A stretch of 64,000 nt of DNA from positions 1 through 64,000 of the forward strand of contig JADKGB010000038.1 of NCBI GenBank assembly GCA_016717225.1, written 5' to 3'. The notes under the pieces were generated by a model. That model had not been told where the DNA came from, did no database searches, and worked only from the letters and a program-made list of their open reading frames with translations. This document shows positions 56,249 through 64,000 of this stretch, piece by piece (within the stretch, counting starts at the first letter, position 1; each line of letters begins with the position of its first letter). Source of the DNA: Flavobacteriales bacterium. GTDB lineage: Bacteria > Bacteroidota > Bacteroidia > Flavobacteriales_F > PHOS-HE28. Made by a program: the position numbers and the translations under genes.

Positions 56249-58234
56249 ATGAGCCTTCTACCTTTGTTCCATTCGCGCGCACCCCACCTCGTGGAACAAC
56301 CTAAAGGAACATATCCGCTACTCGAAGGCATTACGGTGCCTTCCGATCTGCGCAAGCTGAACGAAGCCCAGCTTGACCAGGTATGCAAGGAGCTGCGCGA
56401 TTTCATTATCGATGTGGTTAGTGTGAAAGGCGGCCACTTCGGTGCAAGTCTTGGAGTTGTTGAGCTCACTGTTGCGCTTCATTATGTGTTCAATACGCCT
56501 TATGACCAACTCGTATGGGATGTCGGGCACCAGGCCTACGGGCATAAGATCCTAACGGGCCGACGGGAGGTTTTCCATACGAACCGCTTGCACGGAGGTC
56601 TCAGTGGCTTCCCCAAACGCAGCGAAAGCGAGTATGACACGTTCGGTGTTGGGCACAGTTCTACCTCAGTAGGTGGCGCGCTCGGTATGGCAGTGGCCAG
56701 CAAATTGAAGGGGGAGAAAGACCGCCAAGTTGTTGCGGTGATCGGCGATGGTGCGATGACCGCAGGCATGGCCTTCGAGGCGCTGAACCACGGTGGTACG
56801 GCAAACAGTGATCTGCTCGTGGTGCTCAATGACAACTGCATGAGCATCGATCCGAATGTTGGTGCACTGAAGGAATACCTCACCGATATCACCACCAGCC
56901 ACACCTACAACAGGGTGAAAGACGATGTGTGGAAGATCCTTGGCAAGATCAGCAAGTTCGGCCCCAATGCGCAGTCCATTGCCCAAAAAGTGGACGCCGC
57001 GTTGAAGACGGCGCTTCTGAAACAGAGCAATCTCTTTGAAAGCCTCAAGTTCAGGTACTTCGGCCCGGTAGATGGCCACGACGTGGAGCGTCTCGTGAAG
57101 GTCATGAAAGACCTGCGCGACATACCCGGCCCCAAGATCCTGCATGCGGTAACGATAAAAGGTAAAGGCTACGGTCCTGCCGAAGCGGGTAGCCCAACGG
57201 TGTGGCATGCACCCGGTTTGTTCAATAAAGAAACCGGGGAGATCATCAAGGTGGTGCCCAAGAGTCCGCAGCCACCGAAATACCAGGATGTCTTCGGGCA
57301 CACCATAGTTGAATTGGCTGAGAAAAACCCGAAGATAGTTGGCGTTACGCCGGCCATGCCTTCCGGTTCTTCTCTCAACATCATGATGAAGGCCATGCCG
57401 GACCGTGCGTTCGATGTTGGCATAGCCGAGCAGCACGCGGTCACGTTTTCAGCAGGAATGGCCACGCAAGGTTTGGTACCGTTCTGCAACATCTACAGTT
57501 CGTTCATGCAACGAGCGTATGACCAAGTGGTGCATGACGTGGCTTTGCAGAAGTTGCACGTCGTGTTCTGTCTTGACCGCGGCGGTTTGGCCGGCGCCGA
57601 CGGCCCTACGCACCACGGCGCCTTCGACATTGCCTACTTCCGCTGCATCCCCAACATGATCGTGAGCGCGCCTATGAACGAAGAGGAATTGCGCAACCTC
57701 ATGTACACCGCTCAGATCCGCGATTGCGGCCCCTTCAGCATCCGTTACCCACGCGGCGAAGGCGTTATGACCGAATGGAAAACGCCCTTTAAGGAGATCA
57801 CCATTGGTACGGGCCGCAAGGTTCGATCAGGCACCGATATCGCTGTGCTTACCATAGGGCACATCGGAAACATCGCCGCAAAAGGCATTGATGCGTTACA
57901 GGCCGAAGGGTATTCGGTTGCGCACTACGACATGCGCTTCGCGAAGCCCATCGATGAGATGCTGCTGCACGAGGTCTTCGGCAAGTTCAAGCATGTGATC
58001 ACCGTTGAGGATGGTTGCATCCAAGGCGGCATGGGCAGCGCGGTGCTGGAGTTCATGGCCGATAATGGGTACTCCGCTCATGTAAAACGTCTCGGAATCC
58101 CGGACAAGTGGATCGAGCACGGGTCGCAAAAGGAACTCTATGCGGAATGTGGATTCGATGAAGCCGCCTTGGTTGCCGCGGCGAAGGAGATGATGCCCGT
58201 GAAAGGGGTGAAGTCGGTTACCGCATCGGCATAG
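56249..58234 (+). CDS. dxs: 1-deoxy-D-xylulose-5-phosphate synthase
   Basis: Thiamine-diphosphate enzyme making DXP from pyruvate and glyceraldehyde-3-phosphate for isoprenoids and pyridoxal phosphate. It shows the family's [48 protein letters not shown] with the ThDP GDG...N motif ([11 protein letters not shown]), [39 protein letters not shown] and [15 protein letters not shown]. The ORF gives 661 residues from ATG 56249. A perfect -7 box TACCTTTG lies inside it at 56259-56266, and GTG at 56291 (giving about 647 residues, closer to the phylum's usual length) is the better start. Confidence 0.94.
   Translation: MSLLPLFHSRAPHLVEQPKGTYPLLEGITVPSDLRKLNEAQLDQVCKELRDFIIDVVSVKGGHFGASLGVVELTVALHYVFNTPYDQLVWDVGHQAYGHKILTGRREVFHTNRLHGGLSGFPKRSESEYDTFGVGHSSTSVGGALGMAVASKLKGEKDRQVVAVIGDGAMTAGMAFEALNHGGTANSDLLVVLNDNCMSIDPNVGALKEYLTDITTSHTYNRVKDDVWKILGKISKFGPNAQSIAQKVDAALKTALLKQSNLFESLKFRYFGPVDGHDVERLVKVMKDLRDIPGPKILHAVTIKGKGYGPAEAGSPTVWHAPGLFNKETGEIIKVVPKSPQPPKYQDVFGHTIVELAEKNPKIVGVTPAMPSGSSLNIMMKAMPDRAFDVGIAEQHAVTFSAGMATQGLVPFCNIYSSFMQRAYDQVVHDVALQKLHVVFCLDRGGLAGADGPTHHGAFDIAYFRCIPNMIVSAPMNEEELRNLMYTAQIRDCGPFSIRYPRGEGVMTEWKTPFKEITIGTGRKVRSGTDIAVLTIGHIGNIAAKGIDALQAEGYSVAHYDMRFAKPIDEMLLHEVFGKFKHVITVEDGCIQGGMGSAVLEFMADNGYSAHVKRLGIPDKWIEHGSQKELYAECGFDEAALVAAAKEMMPVKGVKSVTASA
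56259..56266 (+). promoter_or_regulatory. Putative -7 box TACCTTTG of dxs
   Basis: Exact match to TAnnTTTG, located downstream of the first possible dxs ATG (56249) and 24 nt before GTG 56291. If functional, the ATG is not in the transcript. Confidence 0.45.
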
Positions 58235-58407
58235 CTAAGTGGAAGTGCTACAGGTGGCCCGATGAATGTCGACAGGAAGCTCGGGAATTTGGCAGGAATA
58301 GCGTTCGGCGTCTTTTTCTGAGCCGTCCTTGGGTGGTATTATCGGTGTAATACGGGCTTCATTCCAACCCGATCATTACATTCGCACCCGAAAGTCGGGA
58401 GAAGAGG
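58235..58407. other. Intergenic region before the rimP terminator hairpin
   Basis: About 170 bp with no coding frame I can support. It contains GTATTATCGGTGTAATAC, an imperfect palindrome (58336-58353), and ACCCGAAAGTCGGG just before the terminator. It could be the 3' end of the dxs transcript or a leader for the following operon. Confidence 0.35.
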
Positions 58408-58432
58408 AAAGAGGGGCCCGCCCCTCTTTTTT
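58408..58432 (+). terminator. Intrinsic terminator upstream of rimP
   Basis: Perfect nine-base stem AAAGAGGGG/CCCCTCTTT with loop CCCG followed by TTT. It lies about 175 bp after dxs and 25 bp before the rimP start. Either it ends dxs late, or it acts as an attenuator in the rimP-nusA-infB leader. Confidence 0.8.
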
Positions 58433-58456
58433 GTTCCTTGCCTTTGCTTTCGGCGG

Positions 58457-58921
58457 ATGATCACCACACAGATGCTCACAGAAACCTTGGAACGTCAGCT
58501 TGCGGAAACCCCGCATTTCCTTGTGTTCGCAGAGGTGCGCCCCAGTGGCAAGGCGATCGTGGAAGTGGACAACGACAAGGCCATCACGCTGAACGATCTC
58601 ACGGTCATCAATAAGGGCCTGCGAGAAGCCTTTGGAGAGGCATTGGATGATCTGGAGCTGGAGGTGAGCAGCCCCGGTATGGGTCGCCCCTTCAAGGTGA
58701 AACGCCAGTACCAGAAGCATACCGGCCGCATGGTGGAAGTGCTGAAGGCCGATGGGACCTTGTTGCGCGCGCAGTTGGTCTCCTTCGATGACAATGGCAT
58801 CACGGTGCGCGTGGAACAGCCGAGCAAAGTGAAAGGCCGCCTACCAAAATTGAATACCGACACCACAACGTTCTTGTTCGTGGATATCAAGTCAACCCAA
58901 GCAAGCGTCAACTTCAACTGA
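58457..58921 (+). CDS. rimP: Ribosome maturation factor RimP
   Basis: A 154-residue protein required for 30S subunit maturation. N-terminal domain about 1-85 with the ELEVSSPGMGRPFKVKRQYQ hinge typical of RimP, and a C-terminal Sm-like barrel (KHTGRMVEVLKADGTLLRAQ). The next gene, nusA, starts 13 bp later. First gene of a rimP-nusA-infB operon. Confidence 0.93.
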   Translation: MITTQMLTETLERQLAETPHFLVFAEVRPSGKAIVEVDNDKAITLNDLTVINKGLREAFGEALDDLELEVSSPGMGRPFKVKRQYQKHTGRMVEVLKADGTLLRAQLVSFDDNGITVRVEQPSKVKGRLPKLNTDTTTFLFVDIKSTQASVNFN

Positions 58922-58934
58922 AGCAGCAAGTGCA

Positions 58935-60173
58935 ATGAGCACCGTAAACCTCATCGAATCGTTCTCCGAATTCAAGGAGATGAAGAACATTGACCGGGTG
59001 ACCATGATGGGCATCCTGGAAGACGTGTTCAAGGGCGTCGTAAAAAAGAAATACGGCGAAGAAGCGAACGTGGACGTGATCATCAACCCCGACAAGGGTG
59101 ATCTGGAGATCTGGCTGAACCGTGTGATCGTGGAGGATGGCATGAGCGAAGATGACGCGCTCGAGATCGAATTGGCTGAAGCTCGGAAGATCGAACCCGA
59201 TTTCGAAGTAGGCGAGGAAGTGAGCCAGGAGATCAAGATCCTGGAGTTCATGCGCCGGAATATCCTTTCGATCAAGCAGAACCTCCAAGGCCGCATCATG
59301 GAGTTGGAGAAGGACCACTTGTACAACAAGTACAAGGAACGGGTGGGCGAGATCATCACCGGTGAGGTTTATCAGATCTGGAAACGCGAGACCTTGATCC
59401 TGGACGACGAAGGCAATGAGTTGGTGATGCCCAAGGACCAACAGATCAAAACGGACTTCTTCAAAAAAGGCGATACGGTACGCGCCGTGCTGTGGAAAGT
59501 CGAGATGTACAACAACAGCCCGAAAGTGCTGTTGAGCCGCACTGCACCTGAGTTCTTGGAGAAGTTGTTCGAACAGGAAGTTCCTGAAGTGGCCGACGGC
59601 CTCATCACCATCAAGCGAATTGTTCGCGAGCCTGGTGAGCGTGCCAAAGTCGCGGTGGAGAGCTACGATGATCGTATCGATCCGGTTGGTGCCTGTGTGG
59701 GCATGAAGGGCAGCCGCATTCATGGCATCGTTCGCGAACTGCGGAATGAGAACATCGATGTGATCAACTTCACAACGAACGACCAACTGCTGATCCAACG
59801 TGCGCTCAGTCCTGCGAAAGTGGGCAACATCAAACTCGATCTTGTGAACAAGCGCGCCGAGGTCTATATGAAGCCTGATCAGGTTGCGCTCGCTATCGGA
59901 AAAGGTGGCCACAACATCAAGTTGGCAGGTCGCCTAACAGGATTCGATCTGGACGTTTACCGCGATAGTGACGAAGTAACGGACGACGTGGACTTGGCGG
60001 AATTCTCCGATGAGATCGAGTCGTGGATACTGGACGAGTTGAAGGGCATCGGTTGCGATACCGCCCGTAGCGTAGTGGAGATCGGACAAGAGGAATTGGT
60101 CAAACGCACCGATCTCGAAGAAGAAACGGTGGTGGAGGTGTTGCGGATATTGAACGCGGAATTGAACAAATAA
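58935..60173 (+). CDS. nusA: Transcription termination/antitermination factor NusA
   Basis: A 412-residue RNA-polymerase-associated factor. It has the N-terminal NusA domain (MSTVNLIESFSEFKEMKNID, VFKGVVKKKYGEEANVDVII), an S1 domain (VGEIITGEVYQIWKRETLIL), and two KH domains (VKRIVREPGERAKVAVESYDDR-type and GACVGMKGSRIHGIVREL; QVALAIGKGGHNIKLAGRLTG), with a short C-terminal extension. Normal length for Bacteroidota. Coupled in order with rimP and infB. Confidence 0.96.
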   Translation: MSTVNLIESFSEFKEMKNIDRVTMMGILEDVFKGVVKKKYGEEANVDVIINPDKGDLEIWLNRVIVEDGMSEDDALEIELAEARKIEPDFEVGEEVSQEIKILEFMRRNILSIKQNLQGRIMELEKDHLYNKYKERVGEIITGEVYQIWKRETLILDDEGNELVMPKDQQIKTDFFKKGDTVRAVLWKVEMYNNSPKVLLSRTAPEFLEKLFEQEVPEVADGLITIKRIVREPGERAKVAVESYDDRIDPVGACVGMKGSRIHGIVRELRNENIDVINFTTNDQLLIQRALSPAKVGNIKLDLVNKRAEVYMKPDQVALAIGKGGHNIKLAGRLTGFDLDVYRDSDEVTDDVDLAEFSDEIESWILDELKGIGCDTARSVVEIGQEELVKRTDLEEETVVEVLRILNAELNK

Positions 60174-60175
60174 TA

Positions 60176-60197
60176 CAGGTGGGAGCGAACTCACCTG
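60176..60197 (+). other. Hairpin just after nusA
   Basis: CAGGTGGGAG-CGAA-CTCACCTG, an imperfect stem with two bulged G residues and a CGAA tetraloop, starting 2 bp after the nusA stop. There is no T-run, so it is more likely an RNA-processing or stability element between nusA and infB than a terminator. Confidence 0.45.
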
Positions 60198-60289
60198 CTT
60201 GACTGCAAGAAGGAAAAAAGACAACAGACAACCAACAACCGACAGTGTGGGAACGACCCACAGGTGTTGGCTGTTCTGAAGGGAGAACG

Positions 60290-62986
60290 ATGAGCGAAAC
60301 GGCAGACAAAACAGTGCGATTGAGCAAGGTTGCTCGGGAATTCAACCAAGGTTTGCATACCGTGGTGGAGTTCTTGGCTACCAAAGGCTTCAATGTGGAG
60401 CAGAACCCGAACGCCAAGATCAGTGGTGCGGAGTATGACTTGCTGCAAGCGCAATTCGGAACCGATAAAGCGGAAAAAGAAGCCAGCAAGCAAACCGTTC
60501 AAGCTCGTCAGGAGCGCGAGAGCGTCGTATTGCACAGCGTAAGCAAAGAGGCTCCGCGCAAAGTTGTTACGGCCTCAACTACAGCCGTGGTTGAGCCTGC
60601 TCCAATACCGGCGTCAGGCCCACCTGCACCTCCGGTCGTTGTTGCTCCTGTCGCCGAGGTTGTGCCGGATGATGGGGTGATCAGAGCGAAGGCGGATAAG
60701 GTCGAAGGCCCGAAAACCTTGGGCAAGATCGATCTGACCCCACCCAAGAAGACATCGAAGAAAACAACGAAAGCCTCTGAGCCAGAGGTTGCTGCTCCGG
60801 CCGAAGCTCCAACGCCAACTCCAGGTCCATCAGTGCCTGAAGTGAGTGCACAGGTAGAGCCGGAAACGATCCGCGTGAACGTTGCGAAACTCACCGGTGT
60901 GAAAAGTTTGGGCAAGATCGAATTGCCCGTAGAACGTGAGCGCAAGCCTGCGGAACGACCGAGCAACGATGATCGCGGTCGCCGTAAACGGATCGTGAAG
61001 CCGGGCCCGGTGAACGTCGCACGCGCCGTGCAACAGGAACAACGGGTTGCCCCGGCAGGTGGCCGCCCCGGAGAGTTGGATGAGAATGCGGTAAAACGGA
61101 AAGTGAGCGAAACGCTTGCCCGCCTCACGGGTGGCGGTAGCAAAGGCCGTGGTGCCAAAGTGCGTCGCGAGAAACGTGATCAGCGTTACCAGCGGTTCGA
61201 AGAAGAACAAACAGCTCGGGACCTGGCTGGTAAAACGGTAAAGGTTACCGAGTTCGTTACCGCCAGTGAGCTCGCTTCCATGATGAGCATTCCGGTTACG
61301 GACATCATCAAAGCTTGTTTCGCGCTTGGCTTGATGGTGAGCATCAACCAACGCCTCGATGCGGAAACCTTATCGGTTATCGCCGAGGAATACGGCTTCA
61401 AAGTGGAGTTCGTCGGCGCCGACAACGAAGAGAACGTTATGGAGGAGGCAGACGATGCCGCGCGTATCGTCGGTCGCGCACCTATCGTTACGGTTATGGG
61501 TCACGTGGACCATGGTAAAACATCGCTCCTTGATCATATCCGCAAAGCGAATGTGATCGCGGGTGAGGCTGGTGGGATCACCCAGCACATTGGAGCGTAC
61601 AGTGTTACGTTGGAGAACGGTAAGCGCATCGCTTTCCTGGATACCCCGGGCCACGAGGCGTTTACCGCTATGCGTGCACGTGGCGCGCAGGTGACCGACA
61701 TAGCGATCATCGTGATCGCCGCGGATGATAGTGTGATGCCGCAAACGCGAGAAGCCATCAACCACGCGCAAGCTGCTGGTGTTCCCATGGTCTTCGCCTT
61801 CAATAAGATCGATAAGCCTGGAGCCAATGCGGAGAAGATCCGTGAGCAGCTCAGCCAGATGAACATTCTTGTGGAGGAGTGGGGTGGCAAGTTCCAAACA
61901 CAAGAGATCAGTGCCAAGAAGGGCCAGGGTGTGGATCAGCTCTTGGAGAAAGTCCTCCTCGAAGCCGAATTGCTCGACCTGAAAGCTGATCCGGGAAAAC
62001 GCGCCATGGGAGTGGTTATCGAAAGCACGTTGGAAGTGGGCCGTGGGTATGTGACCACATTGCTCGTGGAAGCGGGCACATTGCGCAAGGGCGAAGTGCT
62101 GCTCGTGGGCCAGTTCAGCGGTCGTGTAAGGAACATGTTCAACGAACGTGGCCAAGCCGTTCTGGAAGCAGGGCCTTCAACCCCGGTCTCCATTCTAGGA
62201 TTGGATGGTGCCCCGAACGCTGGAGACCACTTCTACGTTATGGAAGATGAGCGCGAAGCTCGTGTGATCGCCACACGCCGCCAGCAACTGCAGCGCGAGC
62301 AGGGTATGCGTACGCGCAAGCACATCACACTCGACGAGATCGGCCGTCGCCTCGCCATTGGCGACTTCAAGGAGTTGAACGTGATCGTGAAAGGTGACGT
62401 GGATGGTTCAGTGGAAGCGCTCACCGATTCGCTGTTGAAGTTGAGTACCGAGAACATCAAAGTGAACGTGATCCACAAAGCAGTGGGTCCGATCGCCGAA
62501 AGCGATGTCCTTCTGGCCAGTGCATCGAACGCCATCATCGTTGGCTTCCAAGTTCGCCCAACGATAGGCGCACGCAAGCTGGCGGAATCGGAAGAGATCG
62601 AGATCCGCTTGTACTCCATTATCTACAATGCGATCGAGGAACTGAAGCTCGCCATGGAAGGCATGCTCGCCCCGAAGGAAGTGGAGAAGATCCTCGGAAC
62701 GGCCGAAGTGCGCAATACCTTCAAGATCAGCAAGGTGGGCACGGTCGCGGGCTGTTACGTGCTCGATGGCAAGATCCTGCGCAACGGGAAGGTTCGCCTC
62801 ATTCGCGATGGCATCGTGATCTACACGGGCGACCTCAGCGACCTCAAGCGCTTCAAAGACGATGCGAAGGAGGTAACACACGGGTACGAGTGCGGCCTCT
62901 CGATCAAGAACTTCAACGACATCAAGGTCGGCGACAATGTTGAAGCCTTCGAAATGGTGGAGGTGAAGCGGACGTTGGAGGGTTAG
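60290..62986 (+). CDS. infB: Translation initiation factor IF-2
   Basis: An 898-residue GTPase that places initiator tRNA on the ribosome. The start at 60290 ([18 protein letters not shown]) is preceded by GGGAGAACG. A long low-complexity Ala/Pro/Lys/Thr region (about 90-300) follows the IF2 N-domain. The G domain has [15 protein letters not shown] (G1), GGITQHIG (G2), [10 protein letters not shown] (G3) and NKIDKPGA (G4). Domains II-IV follow, ending [18 protein letters not shown]. The frame from 60245 is open but lacks a sensible start. Confidence 0.96.
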   Translation: MSETADKTVRLSKVAREFNQGLHTVVEFLATKGFNVEQNPNAKISGAEYDLLQAQFGTDKAEKEASKQTVQARQERESVVLHSVSKEAPRKVVTASTTAVVEPAPIPASGPPAPPVVVAPVAEVVPDDGVIRAKADKVEGPKTLGKIDLTPPKKTSKKTTKASEPEVAAPAEAPTPTPGPSVPEVSAQVEPETIRVNVAKLTGVKSLGKIELPVERERKPAERPSNDDRGRRKRIVKPGPVNVARAVQQEQRVAPAGGRPGELDENAVKRKVSETLARLTGGGSKGRGAKVRREKRDQRYQRFEEEQTARDLAGKTVKVTEFVTASELASMMSIPVTDIIKACFALGLMVSINQRLDAETLSVIAEEYGFKVEFVGADNEENVMEEADDAARIVGRAPIVTVMGHVDHGKTSLLDHIRKANVIAGEAGGITQHIGAYSVTLENGKRIAFLDTPGHEAFTAMRARGAQVTDIAIIVIAADDSVMPQTREAINHAQAAGVPMVFAFNKIDKPGANAEKIREQLSQMNILVEEWGGKFQTQEISAKKGQGVDQLLEKVLLEAELLDLKADPGKRAMGVVIESTLEVGRGYVTTLLVEAGTLRKGEVLLVGQFSGRVRNMFNERGQAVLEAGPSTPVSILGLDGAPNAGDHFYVMEDEREARVIATRRQQLQREQGMRTRKHITLDEIGRRLAIGDFKELNVIVKGDVDGSVEALTDSLLKLSTENIKVNVIHKAVGPIAESDVLLASASNAIIVGFQVRPTIGARKLAESEEIEIRLYSIIYNAIEELKLAMEGMLAPKEVEKILGTAEVRNTFKISKVGTVAGCYVLDGKILRNGKVRLIRDGIVIYTGDLSDLKRFKDDAKEVTHGYECGLSIKNFNDIKVGDNVEAFEMVEVKRTLEG

Positions 62987-63060
62987 AGAAGCTCTTCCTC
63001 GACCCATCATCAGCAATCCAGACTCTTCTCTGGCATTGTCAAACTCCGCAAGGTTCAGGT

Positions 63061-63531
63061 CTATTTCTCGTCCTTAAGCCTTGGCAACTCGATCTCATCG
63101 GGTACCACATAGAGACCGTTGAACTCCTCGAGCAGTTCCATTCGGAGCCGTTCGCCATCCATTTTGGTGCGTTCATCGCCCACGCGAACCCGGAAGTTGG
63201 GCGCGAGGTAACTTAGGTAGGCGGGTATTTCGGGATGCTTGATCAGAAAACTGCGGCGGATCTCTTCGGCCTTGTTGCGTTCGCCCAAGAAGATCTGCAC
63301 CCGATAGCCTTTTAGTGGTTGTTTGGTAGTGGCATAGCTCTTCATCAAAGCCGTTACCTCTTTCGATTCATGGATCGTCACCTTGCCACTGTCAGAGGTC
63401 CAAGCTTGTTGATCCATCCCCGCAACCGCAGGGGCCTGGTTCGAACTGTACGGCGTGAAAATCTTCGGGTCGCTTTGCGCTTGCATCAAGCAGGCGAACA
63501 GAAGGAGACACAACACAGATGGGAAACGCAT
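63061..63531 (-). CDS. Secreted SPOR-domain protein
   Basis: A 156-residue protein from ATG 63531 (MRFPSVLCLLLFACLMQAQ) with a signal peptide. The C-terminal part is a SPOR fold: LKGYRVQIFLGERNKAEEIR, RRSFLIKHPEIPAYLSYLAP and NFRVRVGDERTKMDGERL. SPOR domains bind denuded peptidoglycan. A gene of this type commonly sits between infB and the alternative complex III genes in Bacteroidota. Here it is antiparallel to both neighbours. Confidence 0.85.
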   Translation of the reverse strand: MRFPSVLCLLLFACLMQAQSDPKIFTPYSSNQAPAVAGMDQQAWTSDSGKVTIHESKEVTALMKSYATTKQPLKGYRVQIFLGERNKAEEIRRSFLIKHPEIPAYLSYLAPNFRVRVGDERTKMDGERLRMELLEEFNGLYVVPDEIELPRLKDEK

Positions 63532-63699
63532 CGGGCGAAGGTACTTGCAGCCGGTAGTTTGAACCAACGGGAACACAGGGAGCGAGCAATTCATGCTCAT
63601 TGGAGCCTTTCGGATCGTCGCAACCCAAATCACTTTGCTCAAGATGCAAGGACCTCGCCAGAAGCCAATGTTGGTGGGCTGATGAGTGCGTTTAGCTTC

Positions 63700-63716
63700 T
63701 TTAGAACAGTTCTAAA
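63700..63716. promoter_or_regulatory. Palindromic operator TTTAGA-N5-TCTAAA upstream of the cytochrome c gene
   Basis: TTTAGAACAGTTCTAAA, whose perfect arms here extend to seven bases. It matches the iscA site in arm sequence and spacing. It is 35 bp upstream of the -33 box at 63751, a position suited to activation, whereas the iscA site lies beyond its -7 box. It could instead act on the antiparallel SPOR gene. Confidence 0.6.
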
Positions 63717-63750
63717 TAAGTGACATGTCCATGACATTTTCGCTGTCGAC

Positions 63751-63780
63751 TTTGGTCGTATCCATCGGCGGCTATTTTTG
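63751..63780 (+). promoter_or_regulatory. Bacteroidota promoter, -33 TTTG and -7 TATTTTTG
   Basis: TTTG (63751-63754) and TATTTTTG (63773-63780) match the two Bacteroidota consensus boxes exactly, separated by 18 bp. The start codon follows 42 nt later. This is the cleanest promoter in the window. Confidence 0.75.
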
Positions 63781-63822
63781 CGCCGCGCTAACCAACCGTG
63801 GATAGCGACCAAAACGTCCGGA

Positions 63823-64000
63823 ATGCCCCTCCCATCAAGGATTTCCAAGAATTTCATCGGGCTTCTCCACGCTACACTCGTAGTTGCTTTCCTGCTTTCT
63901 ACCGTTGCTGCTTCGGCGCAGGACAAGGATCTGTACGCCAAAGGGGAGAAGCTCTTCAAAGGCAATTGCGCCAGCTGTCACAAGCCGGATGTGAAGATGA
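63823..64000 (+). CDS. actA: c-type cytochrome, N-terminal part (probable alternative complex III subunit ActA)
   Basis: The frame begins at ATG 63823 (MPLPSRISKNFIGLLHATLV) and is open to the end of the window, with a hydrophobic signal segment cut near AASAQD, then YAKGEKLFKGNCASCHKPD containing a heme-binding CASCH. In Bacteroidota a cytochrome of this type following infB and a SPOR gene is usually ActA of the alternative complex III (quinol:electron acceptor oxidoreductase). Identification rests on this context and about 59 residues, so it is moderate. Confidence 0.7.
   Translation, partial: MPLPSRISKNFIGLLHATLVVAFLLSTVAASAQDKDLYAKGEKLFKGNCASCHKPDVKM

Noticed and set aside
58293..58310. 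TTGGCAGGAATAGCG resembling a sigma54 promoter
   Set aside because: The GG-to-GC spacing is two bases short of the sigma54 requirement.

Overview
The window looks like a chromosomal segment of an uncultured Bacteroidota bacterium, most likely in or near Flavobacteriales. Four things point there: several secreted proteins end in a type IX secretion (T9SS) sorting domain; one giant protein has a gliding-motility-type C-terminus; many genes are preceded by a Bacteroidota-type -7 box (TAnnTTTG or TAnnTTCG) rather than sigma70 boxes; and the gene neighbourhoods (yicC-gmk-nadD, sufB-C-D-S-E, rimP-nusA-infB followed by a SPOR protein and a cytochrome c) are typical of the phylum. Base composition is in the mid-50s percent G+C by eye, and visibly higher in the formate dehydrogenase alpha and suf genes. 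I saw no tRNA, rRNA, CRISPR array, insertion sequence or prophage.

Layout. 1-6742: an NAD-linked formate dehydrogenase whose alpha subunit (running off the left edge and carrying three apparent frameshifts) and NuoE/NuoF-like beta subunit are separated by a WG-repeat lipoprotein, a small unknown, a VOC protein and a 32-residue Lys/Ala/Pro histone-tail-like protein with its own terminator. 6818-12094: an unknown 563-residue protein, then a leftward run with a basic small protein, an acetyltransferase, a queuosine-precursor transporter, a ferritin-like/VIT1 metal transporter and a MOSC protein. 12094-19279: a pentaheme cytochrome with a T9SS tail, two secreted beta-propeller proteins with a small secreted protein between them, and a MORN-repeat protein. 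19326-25145: two previously untracked tiny proteins, uridine kinase, nadD-gmk-yicC, an EamA exporter and a flippase-like membrane protein. 25227-30501: cystathionine gamma-synthase/lyase, an M43 metalloprotease and two secreted unknowns. 30559-46002: DNA polymerase I, a diheme lipoprotein, three tandem FG-GAP/ASPIC T9SS proteins, riboflavin synthase, a gliding-type giant protein and leucine aminopeptidase.

46034-54009 holds pdxA and the leftward Fe-S assembly cluster: iscA, sufB, a wrecked four-helix-bundle gene, sufC, sufD (frameshifted), sufS, a frameshifted lipoprotein, and sufE joined in frame to a SufT/DUF59 protein. 54142-64000 carries thiL, a Trp-rich envelope protein, dxs, the rimP-nusA-infB translation operon, a SPOR-domain protein, and the start of a cytochrome c that is probably the first gene of an alternative complex III operon.

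The most interesting signals are: one 17-bp palindrome pattern, TTTAGA-N5-TCTAAA, that I noticed only in front of iscA and in front of the terminal cytochrome c gene; a promoter box set so close to several start codons that the mRNAs should be almost leaderless; the pentaheme cytochrome with an outer-surface sorting tail; and indels concentrated in the formate dehydrogenase and suf regions, which are either consensus errors or real decay.
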